Shown: positions 1 to 6,308, counted from the first letter of the stretch. The stretch is 6,552 nucleotides of DNA from JBEVMS01 sp040508515 (GCA_040508515.1 JBEVMS010000185.1:1-6552); one strand, 5' to 3'. Translations and numbers: made by a program. Notes: generated by a model not told the origin, from the letters alone.

Positions 1-83
1 GGCAGTTCGTCATCGGCGAAGCGGCGAAGATCGGCTGGCGAGTTGATCTGTGCCAGTCGCGGGTAGCGGGAGAGGTCGGTCAT
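1..83 (-). CDS. dxs: 1-deoxy-D-xylulose-5-phosphate synthase, N-terminal fragment cut by window edge
   Basis: Only the first 27 codons lie in the window; the gene continues past position 1. Reading leftwards from the ATG at 83-81, the peptide begins MTDLSRYPRLAQINSPADLR and goes on RFADDEL. This matches the N-terminus of DXS, where a 'YP.L..I.SP.DLR' stretch precedes the thiamine-diphosphate-binding domain. The family condenses pyruvate and glyceraldehyde 3-phosphate to DXP in the cytoplasm, the first step of the MEP isoprenoid pathway. No catalytic residue is visible because the TPP-binding part is outside the window. The start is chosen by the family match; no clear Shine-Dalgarno sequence precedes it. 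A gap of 201 bases separates it from the upstream HNH gene on the same strand, and a good -10 element in that gap suggests its own promoter. The identification rests on a short peptide but the pattern is distinctive. Confidence 0.8.
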   Translation of the reverse strand, partial: MTDLSRYPRLAQINSPADLRRFADDEL

Positions 84-125
84 AAGTCGTATTGTTGGCC
101 CGCCGGCAGGGCGGAGCAAGGGCGC

Positions 126-131
126 AGTATA
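126..131 (-). promoter_or_regulatory. Candidate -10 element of a dxs promoter
   Basis: On the minus strand these bases read TATACT, a 5 of 6 match to the sigma-70 -10 consensus. They lie about 43 bases upstream of the dxs ATG, which would give a leader of roughly 35 bases. A TTGCCG resembling a -35 element lies upstream but at a 21-base spacing, which is too long, so the -35 is unassigned. The rest of the 84-284 gap shows no gene and no classical terminator for the HNH gene, only a weak 5-bp hairpin at 227-239 without a T-run. Confidence 0.35.
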
Positions 132-284
132 GAAGATGCGGCCGCCGTGCATCGGCAACCCTCGGGTATCGAGGTCGGGTCGTGGCTTTCGCGTGCTGTC
201 ACGGGGCGCGGGAACGCGTCGGCGATGCGGCATTGCCGCGCAGACGCGGTATTGCGCATCCAGGCGAGGGCAGGAAACGGCGGC

Positions 285-899
285 TCACACCGTCTGCGGT
301 CGCCGATGTTTGGGTAGATGGCTGACCAGAAACTCCATTTGATCGGCCAGGATATTGCGATTAGAGAGGATCAGGTGCTCGACCCAACTGGGTCGGTACG
401 GCACCGCCAGCAAGGGCATGTTGGCCTGCTGCGGAGTGCGGTTGCTTTTTCTGAGATTGCAGGCCAGGCAGGCGCTGACCACGTTTTCCCATTCGTCCTT
501 GCCGCGCTTGGAGATCGGCAGCACATGGTCGCGGGTCAGTTCGCCGCGGCTGAAATGGTCGCCGCAGTAGAGGCACAGGTGGCGATCGCGGGCGAACAGT
601 GCGGTATTGGTCAGTGCCGGCGCCGGGTCGATCGCGTGGTCGCGGCAGTGTCCGGTGCTGGCGACGATCGGATGCAGATGCAGCAGGCTTTGCTCGCCAC
701 GCGAGCGATTGATGCCGCCGTGCACCGTCAGGCAGGGATCGCCCAGGGTCCAGGCGACCGCGTCGCGGACGTACAGGCAAACGGCCTCCTGCCAGCTGAT
801 CCAGTCGAGGATGCGACCGGCCGCATCCAGCGACAGCACGCGCGTGGCATGCAGGTCGTGGTGCGGCGGTGAATCGTTTTGGAGCACTTCCATCAGCAT
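285..899 (-). CDS. HNH endonuclease family protein
   Basis: A 204-residue cytoplasmic protein with a C-terminal HNH (beta-beta-alpha metal) nuclease domain at roughly residues 100-165. Visible elements in order: a first zinc knuckle C109-x2-C112 (LCLYCG), the core DH motif D124-H125 in RDHVLP, N139 in WENVV, and a second knuckle C144-x2-C147 followed by N148 (CLACN). The four cysteines probably hold a structural zinc, and H125 with the Asn residues would form the catalytic metal site. The N-terminal 100 residues (a 'VLSLDAAGR...W..AVCLY' segment) are typical of a conserved proteobacterial chromosomal HNH subfamily whose target is unknown. The ATG at 899 is chosen because AAGGA sits 8 bases upstream; an in-frame ATG two codons later (893) has worse spacing. 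It is transcribed towards dxs and divergently from the sapC-family gene. Nothing nearby marks it as a mobile intron, a toxin or part of a restriction system, so a housekeeping DNA-processing role is inferred, not shown. Confidence 0.88.
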   Translation of the reverse strand: MLMEVLQNDSPPHHDLHATRVLSLDAAGRILDWISWQEAVCLYVRDAVAWTLGDPCLTVHGGINRSRGEQSLLHLHPIVASTGHCRDHAIDPAPALTNTALFARDRHLCLYCGDHFSRGELTRDHVLPISKRGKDEWENVVSACLACNLRKSNRTPQQANMPLLAVPYRPSWVEHLILSNRNILADQMEFLVSHLPKHRRPQTV

Positions 900-981
900 G
901 TGTTACGTCCTTCACCCAAGCGAAAGAGCGGTCCCGCGCTGCAACGTGTCCTTTTACCTTCGTGAGCATAGCCCAAGTCAA

Positions 982-998
982 TTGCAATTCGCATGCAA
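982..998. repeat. Short inverted repeat TTGCA-N7-TGCAA in the divergent HNH/sapC intergenic region
   Basis: TTGCA at 982-986 and TGCAA at 994-998 form a 17-bp dyad. It overlaps a 10-bp perfect palindrome, AATTGCAATT, at 980-989. It lies in the AT-richer centre of the 244-base gap between two divergent genes, where promoters and operators are expected. On the minus strand a TTGACT that could be a -35 element for the HNH gene lies beside it (973-978), but the -10 is unclear. No regulator can be assigned. Confidence 0.3.
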
Positions 999-1049
999 AC
1001 GGGACTTGAGAAGGACGCAGCGGTGGATTCGCTCAGCGCGCGACGGCGC

Positions 1050-1058
1050 TGATATAGT
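1050..1058 (+). promoter_or_regulatory. Candidate extended -10 promoter for the sapC-family gene
   Basis: The bases read TGATATAGT, a TG-n extension followed by TATAGT (5 of 6 to TATAAT). Extended -10 promoters can work with a poor -35, and the region 17-19 bases upstream holds only weak TTCGCT-like matches. Transcription would start near 1065, giving a GC-rich leader of about 80 bases before the GTG start at 1144. Confidence 0.4.
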
Positions 1059-1143
1059 GCCAATTCATCTGTAGACCCGACGCCGGGTTTGGGAGGGGAA
1101 GCCAGGGCGGCGACCCCGGCACGGCGGGGCAGAGGTAAGTGAC

Positions 1144-1905
1144 GTGGCTGAAGTTCTTTTCTACGAGCGCCCGGTGCCGCTCAACCGTACCCAGCATAAA
1201 GACCTGCGCCTTAAGCCGGTGATGCATCTGAAGTTCGCCAGCGCCGTGCATTCGGTGCCGCTTACCGGGGTAGAGTTTGGCCCGGCCGCGCGCGATCTGC
1301 CCATCCTGTTCGGCGGCGCCACCGTCGATGACGCCGGCCCGATGGCCTTGCTCGGCCTGCGTCAGAACGAGAATCTGTTCATCGATGCCGAGGGTCAGTG
1401 GGAAGCCAACGCCTACATACCGGCCTTCATTCGCCGCTACCCATTCGTGCTGGCCGAGAAGCCGCCGGGTCAGCCGGGTGACGATTTCACCGTGTTCCTG
1501 GACGAAACCTACGAAGGTTTCGATGCTTCCGAAGGTGAGCGCCTGTTCAAAGAGGACGGCAGCGACACCGAGATGTTGACCAAGGCGGTCGGTTTCCTGG
1601 GTGAGTTCCAGGAGCATGTCAGCCGTACCCAGTGGTTCATGGCGCAGTTGCGCAAGCACAACCTGCTGGAGCCGCGCTCCATCACCTTGAGCAAGGAAGG
1701 CAGGTCGCTCAACTTGAATGGCCTGTTCGTGGTCAGCGAGGAACGCCTGCGCCAGTTGGACGAAAAGACCGCGCACGAATTCCTCAAGGAAGGCGTCTAC
1801 GGTTGGATCTACGCACACTTGCTGTCGCTGACCAACATCGAGCGGGTCGCGCGCCGGCTGGACACGCGCGAGCAACGCGAGGACGCCAGCGCTACGCGCA
1901 ACTGA
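1144..1905 (+). CDS. SapC family protein
   Basis: A 253-residue protein that fits the SapC family (about 250 residues) over its whole length. Family-like features are the N-terminal 'YERPVPLNRTQHKDLRL' at residues 7-23, the central 'YIPAFIRRYPFVL' at 91-103, a 'DETYEGF' acidic stretch near 120-126, and a C-terminal 'EFLKEGVYGWIYAHLLSL' near 212-229. The family is named after a Campylobacter fetus protein linked to the surface layer. In many gamma- and alphaproteobacteria its members sit beside TonB-dependent receptors and PKHD-type hydroxylases, but no such partner is in this window, and the biochemical function is unknown. There is no signal peptide or membrane segment, so a cytoplasmic location is inferred. 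The start is a GTG preceded by AGAGG at 1131-1135 with an 8-base spacer; there is no better in-frame ATG. A terminator follows at 1947-1974. The gene appears to be transcribed alone. Confidence 0.9.
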   Translation: MAEVLFYERPVPLNRTQHKDLRLKPVMHLKFASAVHSVPLTGVEFGPAARDLPILFGGATVDDAGPMALLGLRQNENLFIDAEGQWEANAYIPAFIRRYPFVLAEKPPGQPGDDFTVFLDETYEGFDASEGERLFKEDGSDTEMLTKAVGFLGEFQEHVSRTQWFMAQLRKHNLLEPRSITLSKEGRSLNLNGLFVVSEERLRQLDEKTAHEFLKEGVYGWIYAHLLSLTNIERVARRLDTREQREDASATRN

Positions 1906-1946
1906 TCGCGTTGCTGGCGATACGCCCTTTGGGCTACCGCCCTCCA

Positions 1947-1974
1947 AACAAAGCCGCCCGCGGGCGGCTTTGTT
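1947..1974. terminator. Bidirectional intrinsic terminator between the sapC-family and cytochrome c genes
   Basis: A perfect 28-bp palindrome centred between 1960 and 1961 (arms AACAAAGCCGCCCG and its complement). It folds into a very GC-rich stem with AAA/TTT flanks, and TTTGTT-type tails are present on both strands. It lies 41 bases past the sapC-family stop and 24 bases past the end of the oppositely oriented cytochrome gene, so it probably ends both transcripts. Confidence 0.9.
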
Positions 1975-1998
1975 GTTTGCGTGCCGTGGCGCGATCGC

Positions 1999-2667
1999 TC
2001 AGGGCGCGCTTACCGAGAGAAACGCGGCGGCTTCTTGAATCTGCGCCTCGGTCATTTGCGCAGACACCGCAGTCATCGTGCCCGGTTTGGCGCCGCCGGC
2101 TTTGGCGCGCGCCTGAAATTCGTGCAGCCGCGCGACCACGAACACATCGGGCTGGCCCACGATGGCCGGAAAGCGCGCGCCGACGCCGCGCCCGTCGCTG
2201 CCGTGGCAACTGAAGCAGCTGGCGACGGTGGATGCTCCGCTGTGCGCCAACGCGTCGCCTGCCTGCACCAGCGCGGCCGCGGGCGGCGACGCCGCGACGA
2301 TTGGCGCGGGATGTTGGGCCGAGAAGTAGGCGGCCATCTGCTGGATCTGATCGTCGGAAAGCCCCTGCGCGATAGGTTGCATGATGACGCTGGCGCGGCT
2401 CTTGTCCCTGAACTTCGAGAGTGCTTGCGCCAGGTAACCCGCATTCTGACCGGCAAGTCGCGGAAATCCGGCGACCGAGCCTTGACCTTGCGCGCCGTGG
2501 CAGGCCGCGCAGAGCGCCAGCGGTGCTGAGCCGCTGGGCGTGACGGTCTGTGCGGCGCTCGGTCCAACCCAGACTAGGCAAGTCAGCAGGGCGGCCAGGC
2601 CCAGCCATGGGAAGCGGAGGCAGCGGCGCCTCGCTTGGGTCAGGGGCTGCGTCGGTCGGTAGCGCAT
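1999..2667 (-). CDS. Periplasmic two-haem class I cytochrome c, c4-like
   Basis: A 222-residue exported electron carrier. Residues 1-39 are a signal peptide: basic n-region with RRR at 13-15, hydrophobic core WLGLAALLTCLVWVG, and likely cleavage after PSAA (residue 39). Two similar cytochrome domains follow. The first has haem motif C53-A-A-C56-H57 and aligned axial Met M96 (VIMQPIA). The second has C151-F-S-C154-H155 and aligned Met M198 (GTMTAVS). Each ends in a 'DDQIQQMAAYFS'/'EAQIQEAAAFLS' helix, so the protein looks like an internal domain duplication, as in cytochrome c4. Such proteins pass electrons in the periplasm, often to terminal oxidases. The frame is open upstream to 2862, but the ATG at 2667 is preferred: it places the signal peptide correctly, avoids overlap with the GNAT gene, and has GGAA 9 bases upstream. 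It may be co-transcribed with the upstream GNAT gene (109-base gap) or use its own promoter there. Confidence 0.9.
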   Translation of the reverse strand: MRYRPTQPLTQARRRCLRFPWLGLAALLTCLVWVGPSAAQTVTPSGSAPLALCAACHGAQGQGSVAGFPRLAGQNAGYLAQALSKFRDKSRASVIMQPIAQGLSDDQIQQMAAYFSAQHPAPIVAASPPAAALVQAGDALAHSGASTVASCFSCHGSDGRGVGARFPAIVGQPDVFVVARLHEFQARAKAGGAKPGTMTAVSAQMTEAQIQEAAAFLSVSAP

Positions 2668-2731
2668 CACGGTGGTTTCCAGGCAGGGAAAGCCGGCGAG
2701 TCTGCTCGCTGTGGCTGACTGGATGCTTTGG

Positions 2732-2764
2732 TTGAATGCTATCGATTCAAATGGAATAGACCAA
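2732..2764 (-). promoter_or_regulatory. Candidate promoter with overlapping inverted repeat for the cytochrome c gene
   Basis: On the minus strand TTGGTC (2764-2759) and TAGCAT (2741-2736) are separated by 17 bases and could be weak -35 and -10 elements. A perfect dyad TTGAAT-N7-ATTCAA (2732-2737 and 2745-2750) overlaps the -10. This arrangement is what a repressor operator would look like. It is not an FNR/Anr box: those are TTGAT-N4-ATCAA, and here the TTGA and TCAA cores are 11 bases apart instead of 6. The promoter hexamers are only 3-4 of 6 matches. Confidence 0.35.
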
Positions 2765-2776
2765 CGCGAAACGCTC

Positions 2777-3271
2777 TCAGTTACCGCCGTTCCGAGCAGC
2801 GCCGACTGGTTTGGCCATCCGCAAGAGATCGGGCGCATAGCCGGCGGCATCGTAGAGTCCACGCGCCGGTTGGTTACCAGGGAATACCGCCAGCGTCATT
2901 AAATGGCAGCGATGTTCGCGGGCCCACTGCTCAGCATGCGCCAGCAATGCGTTGCCGACGCCGCGGCGTTCGTAGACACGGGCCACCGCGAGGTCAGCGA
3001 TATGGCAGTTGGGGCGGCCGGTGAAATAGTCCTGAGTCTTTTGCAGATGCATGAAGCCGACCCGTTTGCCTTCGTCGTTTTCGGCGACGAAGACGAAACT
3101 ATTGGGCGTGTCCTGATCCAGTTGCTGCCGCAGATGGGCGCGAATGCCCTCGATGCATTCGTTACGCCGCCGCCACGGCGGCAGCGGGAAATCGACGAAA
3201 CGCGGAATCAGTTCGAGGATGAAGTCGTCATCATCCTCGGCCAGCCGGATCAGGAAACCGTTATCGCTCAT
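2777..3271 (-). CDS. GNAT family N-acetyltransferase
   Basis: A 164-residue cytoplasmic protein with the Gcn5-related acetyltransferase fold, which transfers an acetyl group from acetyl-CoA to an amine. Beta-strand 4 and motif A are clear at residues 91-110: IADLAVARVY then ERRGVGNALL, a variant of the Q/R-x-x-G-x-G/A pyrophosphate-binding loop with Glu at the first position. Motif B follows near 125-145 (LAVFPGN...ARGLYDAAGY), where N133 and Y140 fit positions commonly seen in the family. The N-terminus is very acidic (AEDDDD at 11-16). The substrate cannot be read from sequence. The ATG at 3271 is preceded only by a weak GAGCGG, so the ribosome site is poor. It is divergent from a second GNAT gene and upstream of the cytochrome gene on the same strand, with no terminator between them. 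Confidence 0.88.
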   Translation of the reverse strand: MSDNGFLIRLAEDDDDFILELIPRFVDFPLPPWRRRNECIEGIRAHLRQQLDQDTPNSFVFVAENDEGKRVGFMHLQKTQDYFTGRPNCHIADLAVARVYERRGVGNALLAHAEQWAREHRCHLMTLAVFPGNQPARGLYDAAGYAPDLLRMAKPVGAARNGGN

Positions 3272-3471
3272 GCGCCGCTCGCATCGTGGCTATTCGTCCG
3301 CTGCCGTTTCTACACCTGCAGGCGCAGCGCGGGAAGTGGCGCATCAATAGGTAATCATTATCGACAGCGTAACGCTTGCTTGTCCGCTATCGTACGTGCC
3401 CAAGCATCGTGGGCGGGCAAGCTGCAACCTGGGTCGCTCCCATCGCTGCGCATGACTTTCAAGGACGTTGG
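3272..3471. other. Divergent intergenic region between two GNAT genes
   Basis: A 200-base gap with an AT-rich core at about 3344-3367 (around TAATCATTATCGACA), where promoters for both genes most likely lie. I tried to place -35/-10 pairs on each strand and found only weak ones, for example minus-strand TTACGC with TATTGA at 17 bases. The plus-strand frame is open from a TTG at 3376, but that extension shows no conserved GNAT sequence and is judged non-coding. No RNA gene or repeat is seen. Confidence 0.4.
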
Positions 3472-3906
3472 ATGGACTATCCGCTGGTATATATCGACAA
3501 GCCCACCGCGCAGGACCGTGCGGCGATCGTGGTGCCGTTGGCTGCCTACAATCTGCGCAACGCGCCGCCGCCGCAGGTGCGCGAACTGGTTATTGCCTTG
3601 CAAGGTTTGCAGGGTGAAACGGTGGGTGGAATCTGGGCCAAGACGGTCTACGACTGGCTGTTCATCGAGCTGCTGGCGGTGCCGGAGGCCTGGCATGGGC
3701 GCGGGTTTGGCCGCAAGCTGCTGCAACAGGCTGAGCGGATCGCGATGGAGCGCGGCTGCGTCGGCGCGTGGTTGGACACGTTCGCCTTTCAGGCGCGTGG
3801 CTTCTACGAAAAGCAAGGCTATCGGTTGTTCGGCGATATCGCCGATCACCCCAAGGGAAGCTCGCGTTATTTTCTCAAGAAGACGTTCGCCGACGCGGCG
3901 AGTTGA
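3472..3906 (+). CDS. GNAT family N-acetyltransferase
   Basis: A 144-residue acetyltransferase of the Gcn5-related fold. Motif A is at residues 62-84: WLFIELLAVPEAWHGRGFG, with the acetyl-CoA loop H75-G-R-G78-F-G80 followed by RKLLQQAE. Motif B lies near 99-121, where FQARGFYEKQGYRLFG contains the usual ARxFYEKxGY signature. The C-terminus (HPKGSSRYFLKK) matches a common small proteobacterial GNAT subgroup whose substrate is unknown. The start at 3472 is chosen over the in-frame TTG at 3376 because AAGGA at 3461-3465 lies 6 bases upstream and the protein then begins like its relatives (MDYPLVYID). It shares little beyond the fold with the divergent GNAT at 2777-3271, so the pair is not a recent duplication. 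A terminator lies about 55 bases downstream. Confidence 0.88.
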   Translation: MDYPLVYIDKPTAQDRAAIVVPLAAYNLRNAPPPQVRELVIALQGLQGETVGGIWAKTVYDWLFIELLAVPEAWHGRGFGRKLLQQAERIAMERGCVGAWLDTFAFQARGFYEKQGYRLFGDIADHPKGSSRYFLKKTFADAAS

Positions 3907-3957
3907 GCGTTTTCGTTGGTCGCGGTTCGAGTCGCCAAACGAGCGCTCGGCCTTACT

Positions 3958-3985
3958 AAAAAGCCTGGGCACATGCCCAGGCTTT
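3958..3985. terminator. Bidirectional intrinsic terminator between GNAT and acyl-CoA dehydrogenase genes
   Basis: An 11-bp perfect stem (3960-3970 with 3975-3985, core GCCTGGGC) closes on the loop ACAT. On the minus strand the stem is followed by TTTTTAG, a good T-run 21 bases beyond the acyl-CoA dehydrogenase stop. On the plus strand the tail is only TTT then CGC, so termination of the GNAT transcript may be weaker. The convergent gene arrangement supports use by both. Confidence 0.9.
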
Positions 3986-4005
3986 CGCTCAATGACGGCG
4001 AGTGT

Positions 4006-5781
4006 TTAAGCCAGCGCCGGCAAGCTTTCGATGCCCGCTTCGATGCCGGCTTGATGCACCAGGGTGCGCGGCAGGATGCGCGAGAAATAGAACTGCGCGG
4101 TGTCGCGTTTGGCCTGCCGATCCTGCGCGCTGAGTCCGCTGCCTTCCAGCGCGGCCACGCTGCGCGCCCACATGTAAGCCAGCGCGATATAGCCGGAGTA
4201 GTAGAGGTAATCGGTGGCGGCCGCGCCGATTTCTTCCGGATTGGCCTGCGCGCGCTGGGCCACGCTCAAGGTCAGTTTGCCCCACTGCTCCGCCGCGCGC
4301 GCCAACGGCGCGATAAACGCGCGCAGCGATTCGTCGGCGCTGTGTTGCTGGCAGAACGCGCCGATTTCCTTGAGGAAATGCTTCAGGCCGACGCCTTGCA
4401 GTTGCATGATTTTGCGGCCGAGCAGGTCCAGCGCCTGGATGCCGGTGGTGCCTTCGTACAGGGTGATGATGCGTGCGTCGCGGACGAACTGCTCGATCCC
4501 GTTCTCGGCGATGTAGCCGTGGCCGCCGTAGACTTGCAGCGCTTCCTTGGTGCACTCCTGCGCCAGTTCGGTGATCAGGCCCTTGGCGATCGGGATCAGG
4601 AAGGCGACCAGCTCGCCGGCCTTTTGTCGTTCGGACGGATCGCTCGCGCGCGCCTGGATGTCGGTTTGCAGCGCGGTGTAAAGCAGCAAGGCGCGGCCGG
4701 CTTCGACGAAGGCGCGCTGGGTCAGCAGCATGCGCCGCACGTCCGGTTGCACCAGCAGGTTGTCGGCCGCCTTGTCGGGGAATTTGGCGCCGGATAGCGC
4801 GCGCGATTGCAGACGTTCGCGGGCGTAGTTGAGGCTGTTTTGTAGCGCCCGTTCGGACAACGCCTGTCCCTGCACGCCGACCGAAAGCCGCGCGGCATTC
4901 ATCATGGTGAACATCGCCGCCAGGCCTTTGTTCGGCTCGCCGATCAGAAAGCCTTCGGCGCCGTCGAAGTTCATCACGCAGGTGGCCGAACCTTTCAGCC
5001 CCATCTTGTGTTCGATCGCGCCGGCCGCCGCCGCGTTGCGCTGGCCCGGGCTACCGTCGGGATTGAGCTTGAACTTGGGCACGATGAACATCGAGATGCC
5101 GCGGCTGCCGGAGGGCGCATCGGGCAGTCGCGCCAGCACCAGATGCACGATGTTTTCGGTCAGATCATGTTCGCCGGCGCTGATGAAAATCTTGGTGCCG
5201 CTGATCGTGTAGCTGCCGTCGGGCTTCGGCTCGGCGCGGGTCTTGAGCAGGCCCAGGTCCGAGCCGGCTTGTGGCTCGGTCAGGCACATGGTGCCGGTCC
5301 AGCGGCCGTCGACGATGGGTTTCATGTAGCGCGTTTGCTGCTCGGCGCTGCCGTGCATTTCCAGCGCGTGGCAGGCACCCTCGGAGAGCAGCGGATAAAG
5401 GCTCCAGGCCAGATTGCCGGACTGGAACAGTTCGGTGGTAGCGGTGCCCAATACCTGGGGCAAAGCCTGGCCGCCGAAATGCTCGGACATGGTCAGGCCG
5501 GTCCAGCCGCCTTCAGCGAATTGGCGGAACGCATCCTTGAAGCCCTGCGGCGTGGTCACGCTGTGGCTGGCCGGATCGAAGCGGCAGCCTTGCTCGTCGC
5601 CGAGCGCGTTGAGCGGCGCCAGCACCTGTTCGCTGAGCTTGCCGGCTTCTTCCAGCACTGCGTCGAGCAGGTCGCGGGTGTGGCCCTCGCCGCCTTCCAG
5701 CGCGGTCAGCAACGGCTCAACGCGCAGCACGTCGTGGAGAGCGAAACGCATGTCGTCGAGCGGGGCTTTGTAGAGCGTCAT
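4006..5781 (-). CDS. Acyl-CoA dehydrogenase of the large (about 590 residue), DmdC/FadE1-like class
   Basis: A 591-residue FAD flavoenzyme that introduces the alpha,beta double bond into acyl-CoA, the first step of beta-oxidation. Domain order: a short N-terminal extension typical of this class (MTLYKAPLDDMRFALHDVL), the alpha-helical N domain to about 160, the beta domain with the flavin-contacting CLTEPQAGSDLG at 166-177, the C-terminal helical domain with QVYGGHGYI at 416-424, and E443 in the YEGT motif as expected catalytic base. An extra C-terminal helical region runs from about 465 to 591 and separates this class from ordinary 380-residue enzymes. Relatives include long/medium-chain FadE enzymes of Pseudomonas and methylmercaptopropionyl-CoA dehydrogenase, so chain length cannot be fixed from sequence. 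The ATG has AAGGA 6 bases upstream. It lies 32 bases after the lipoprotein gene with no terminator between, so an operon is likely, and the PsrA-like operator upstream fits a fatty-acid role. Confidence 0.93.
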   Translation of the reverse strand: MTLYKAPLDDMRFALHDVLRVEPLLTALEGGEGHTRDLLDAVLEEAGKLSEQVLAPLNALGDEQGCRFDPASHSVTTPQGFKDAFRQFAEGGWTGLTMSEHFGGQALPQVLGTATTELFQSGNLAWSLYPLLSEGACHALEMHGSAEQQTRYMKPIVDGRWTGTMCLTEPQAGSDLGLLKTRAEPKPDGSYTISGTKIFISAGEHDLTENIVHLVLARLPDAPSGSRGISMFIVPKFKLNPDGSPGQRNAAAAGAIEHKMGLKGSATCVMNFDGAEGFLIGEPNKGLAAMFTMMNAARLSVGVQGQALSERALQNSLNYARERLQSRALSGAKFPDKAADNLLVQPDVRRMLLTQRAFVEAGRALLLYTALQTDIQARASDPSERQKAGELVAFLIPIAKGLITELAQECTKEALQVYGGHGYIAENGIEQFVRDARIITLYEGTTGIQALDLLGRKIMQLQGVGLKHFLKEIGAFCQQHSADESLRAFIAPLARAAEQWGKLTLSVAQRAQANPEEIGAAATDYLYYSGYIALAYMWARSVAALEGSGLSAQDRQAKRDTAQFYFSRILPRTLVHQAGIEAGIESLPALA

Positions 5782-5813
5782 GATGAGTCCTTAAGGCGCA
5801 GCGGTGAGCGCTA

Positions 5814-6308
5814 TCAGCGGTAGGTGTTGGCGATGCCTGGCACGGGCGAGAGCCAGTTGTCGCCATGGAAATCAAAATCGCGCGCTTGCTTCTCCTGCTC
5901 CGGCAGGGCGGTGCTGATGCCGTGCACGCTGTACGGCAGTGAGCCGGCGCTGCCCTTGGCGGCGACCGCGGCCAGGGCCTGGCTCATTGCCGGGGTGGGC
6001 AGCACGTCGATTTGCAGCACATCGGCGGCGAAGGCGGGAATATCCAGCTCGAAGCGGCGTGCCAGACGCACCGGGATACCGTTGGCCACTTTCAGCTCGC
6101 CGTTGATCGACTGGAAGTCCATGCCGCCGTAGCTGTTGTTCTGGATGCGCAGGCTCAAGCGCCACTGACCATCCGGCCGCACGCTCATCTGCTGGATGCT
6201 GATACTGGGCGGAAACACGCTTTTGCGCGGTGGCCCGCAGCCGACCAGGCCGAGCAACGAGCCGGCGGCAAGGGCGACGCATAGCAGGCGGCGAAGCGGC
6301 GGTATCAT
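5814..6308 (-). CDS. Small outer-membrane lipoprotein, LEA14/WHy-like
   Basis: A 164-residue predicted lipoprotein. The signal peptide has RR at 6-7, a hydrophobic core, and lipobox L21-V-G-C24; cleavage would leave C24 lipidated. The next residue is Gly, not Asp, so sorting to the outer membrane is expected. Residues about 33-120 have alternating beta-strand character with 'SLRIQNNSYGGMDFQSINGELKV' followed by 'LDIPAFAADVLQIDV'. That pattern of a strand, an 'xxNxS/P' turn, then a 'G.l.v.g..v' strand resembles the LEA-type-2/WHy domain. The domain call is by pattern only and the function is unknown. The ATG at 6308 has GAGG 5 bases upstream. It is the first gene of a probable operon with the acyl-CoA dehydrogenase. 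No membrane segment is seen beyond the signal. Confidence 0.85.
   Translation of the reverse strand: MIPPLRRLLCVALAAGSLLGLVGCGPPRKSVFPPSISIQQMSVRPDGQWRLSLRIQNNSYGGMDFQSINGELKVANGIPVRLARRFELDIPAFAADVLQIDVLPTPAMSQALAAVAAKGSAGSLPYSVHGISTALPEQEKQARDFDFHGDNWLSPVPGIANTYR

Noticed and set aside
135..153. GATGC-N9-GCATC dyad upstream of dxs with a 21-base TTGCCG to TATACT spacing, resembling a MerR-type promoter
   Set aside because: MerR-type spacers are 19-20 bases and the arms are only 5 bp in GC-rich DNA. There is not enough support to call an operator.
84..284. Short plus-strand open frames between dxs and the HNH gene as possible small genes
   Set aside because: Arg-rich translations, no ribosome binding site, and overlap with the 3' end of the HNH gene in antisense.
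1082..1120. Possible hairpin GCCGGG/CCCGGC in the sapC-family leader, considered as a riboswitch or attenuator
   Set aside because: Only a 6-bp stem with a 27-base loop in a very GC-rich leader, no known riboswitch core, and it does not reach the Shine-Dalgarno sequence.
1924..1934. Small GCCC-TTT-GGGC hairpin after the sapC-family gene
   Set aside because: A 4-bp stem without a T-run; the much stronger palindrome at 1947-1974 is the terminator.
1033..1947. A 304-codon minus-strand open frame opposite the sapC-family gene
   Set aside because: It mirrors the real gene through third-position GC bias, has no family resemblance and would run through the divergent promoter region.
2668..2862. 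A 65-residue N-terminal extension of the cytochrome c frame
   Set aside because: It overlaps the GNAT gene, and it would place the signal peptide internally. The ATG at 2667 gives a normal signal peptide.
2903..4009. A 368-codon plus-strand open frame spanning both GNAT genes
   Set aside because: Its first half is antisense to one GNAT gene and the rest is out of frame with the other. Its translation is Arg/Ser-rich with no recognisable domain, as expected of a shadow frame in high-GC DNA.
3916..5823. Long plus-strand open frames (3916-4797 and 5008-5823) opposite the acyl-CoA dehydrogenase
   Set aside because: Ala/Gly/Gln/Arg-rich antisense shadows. The minus strand carries a full-length enzyme with catalytic motifs, and the first frame starts inside the terminator region.
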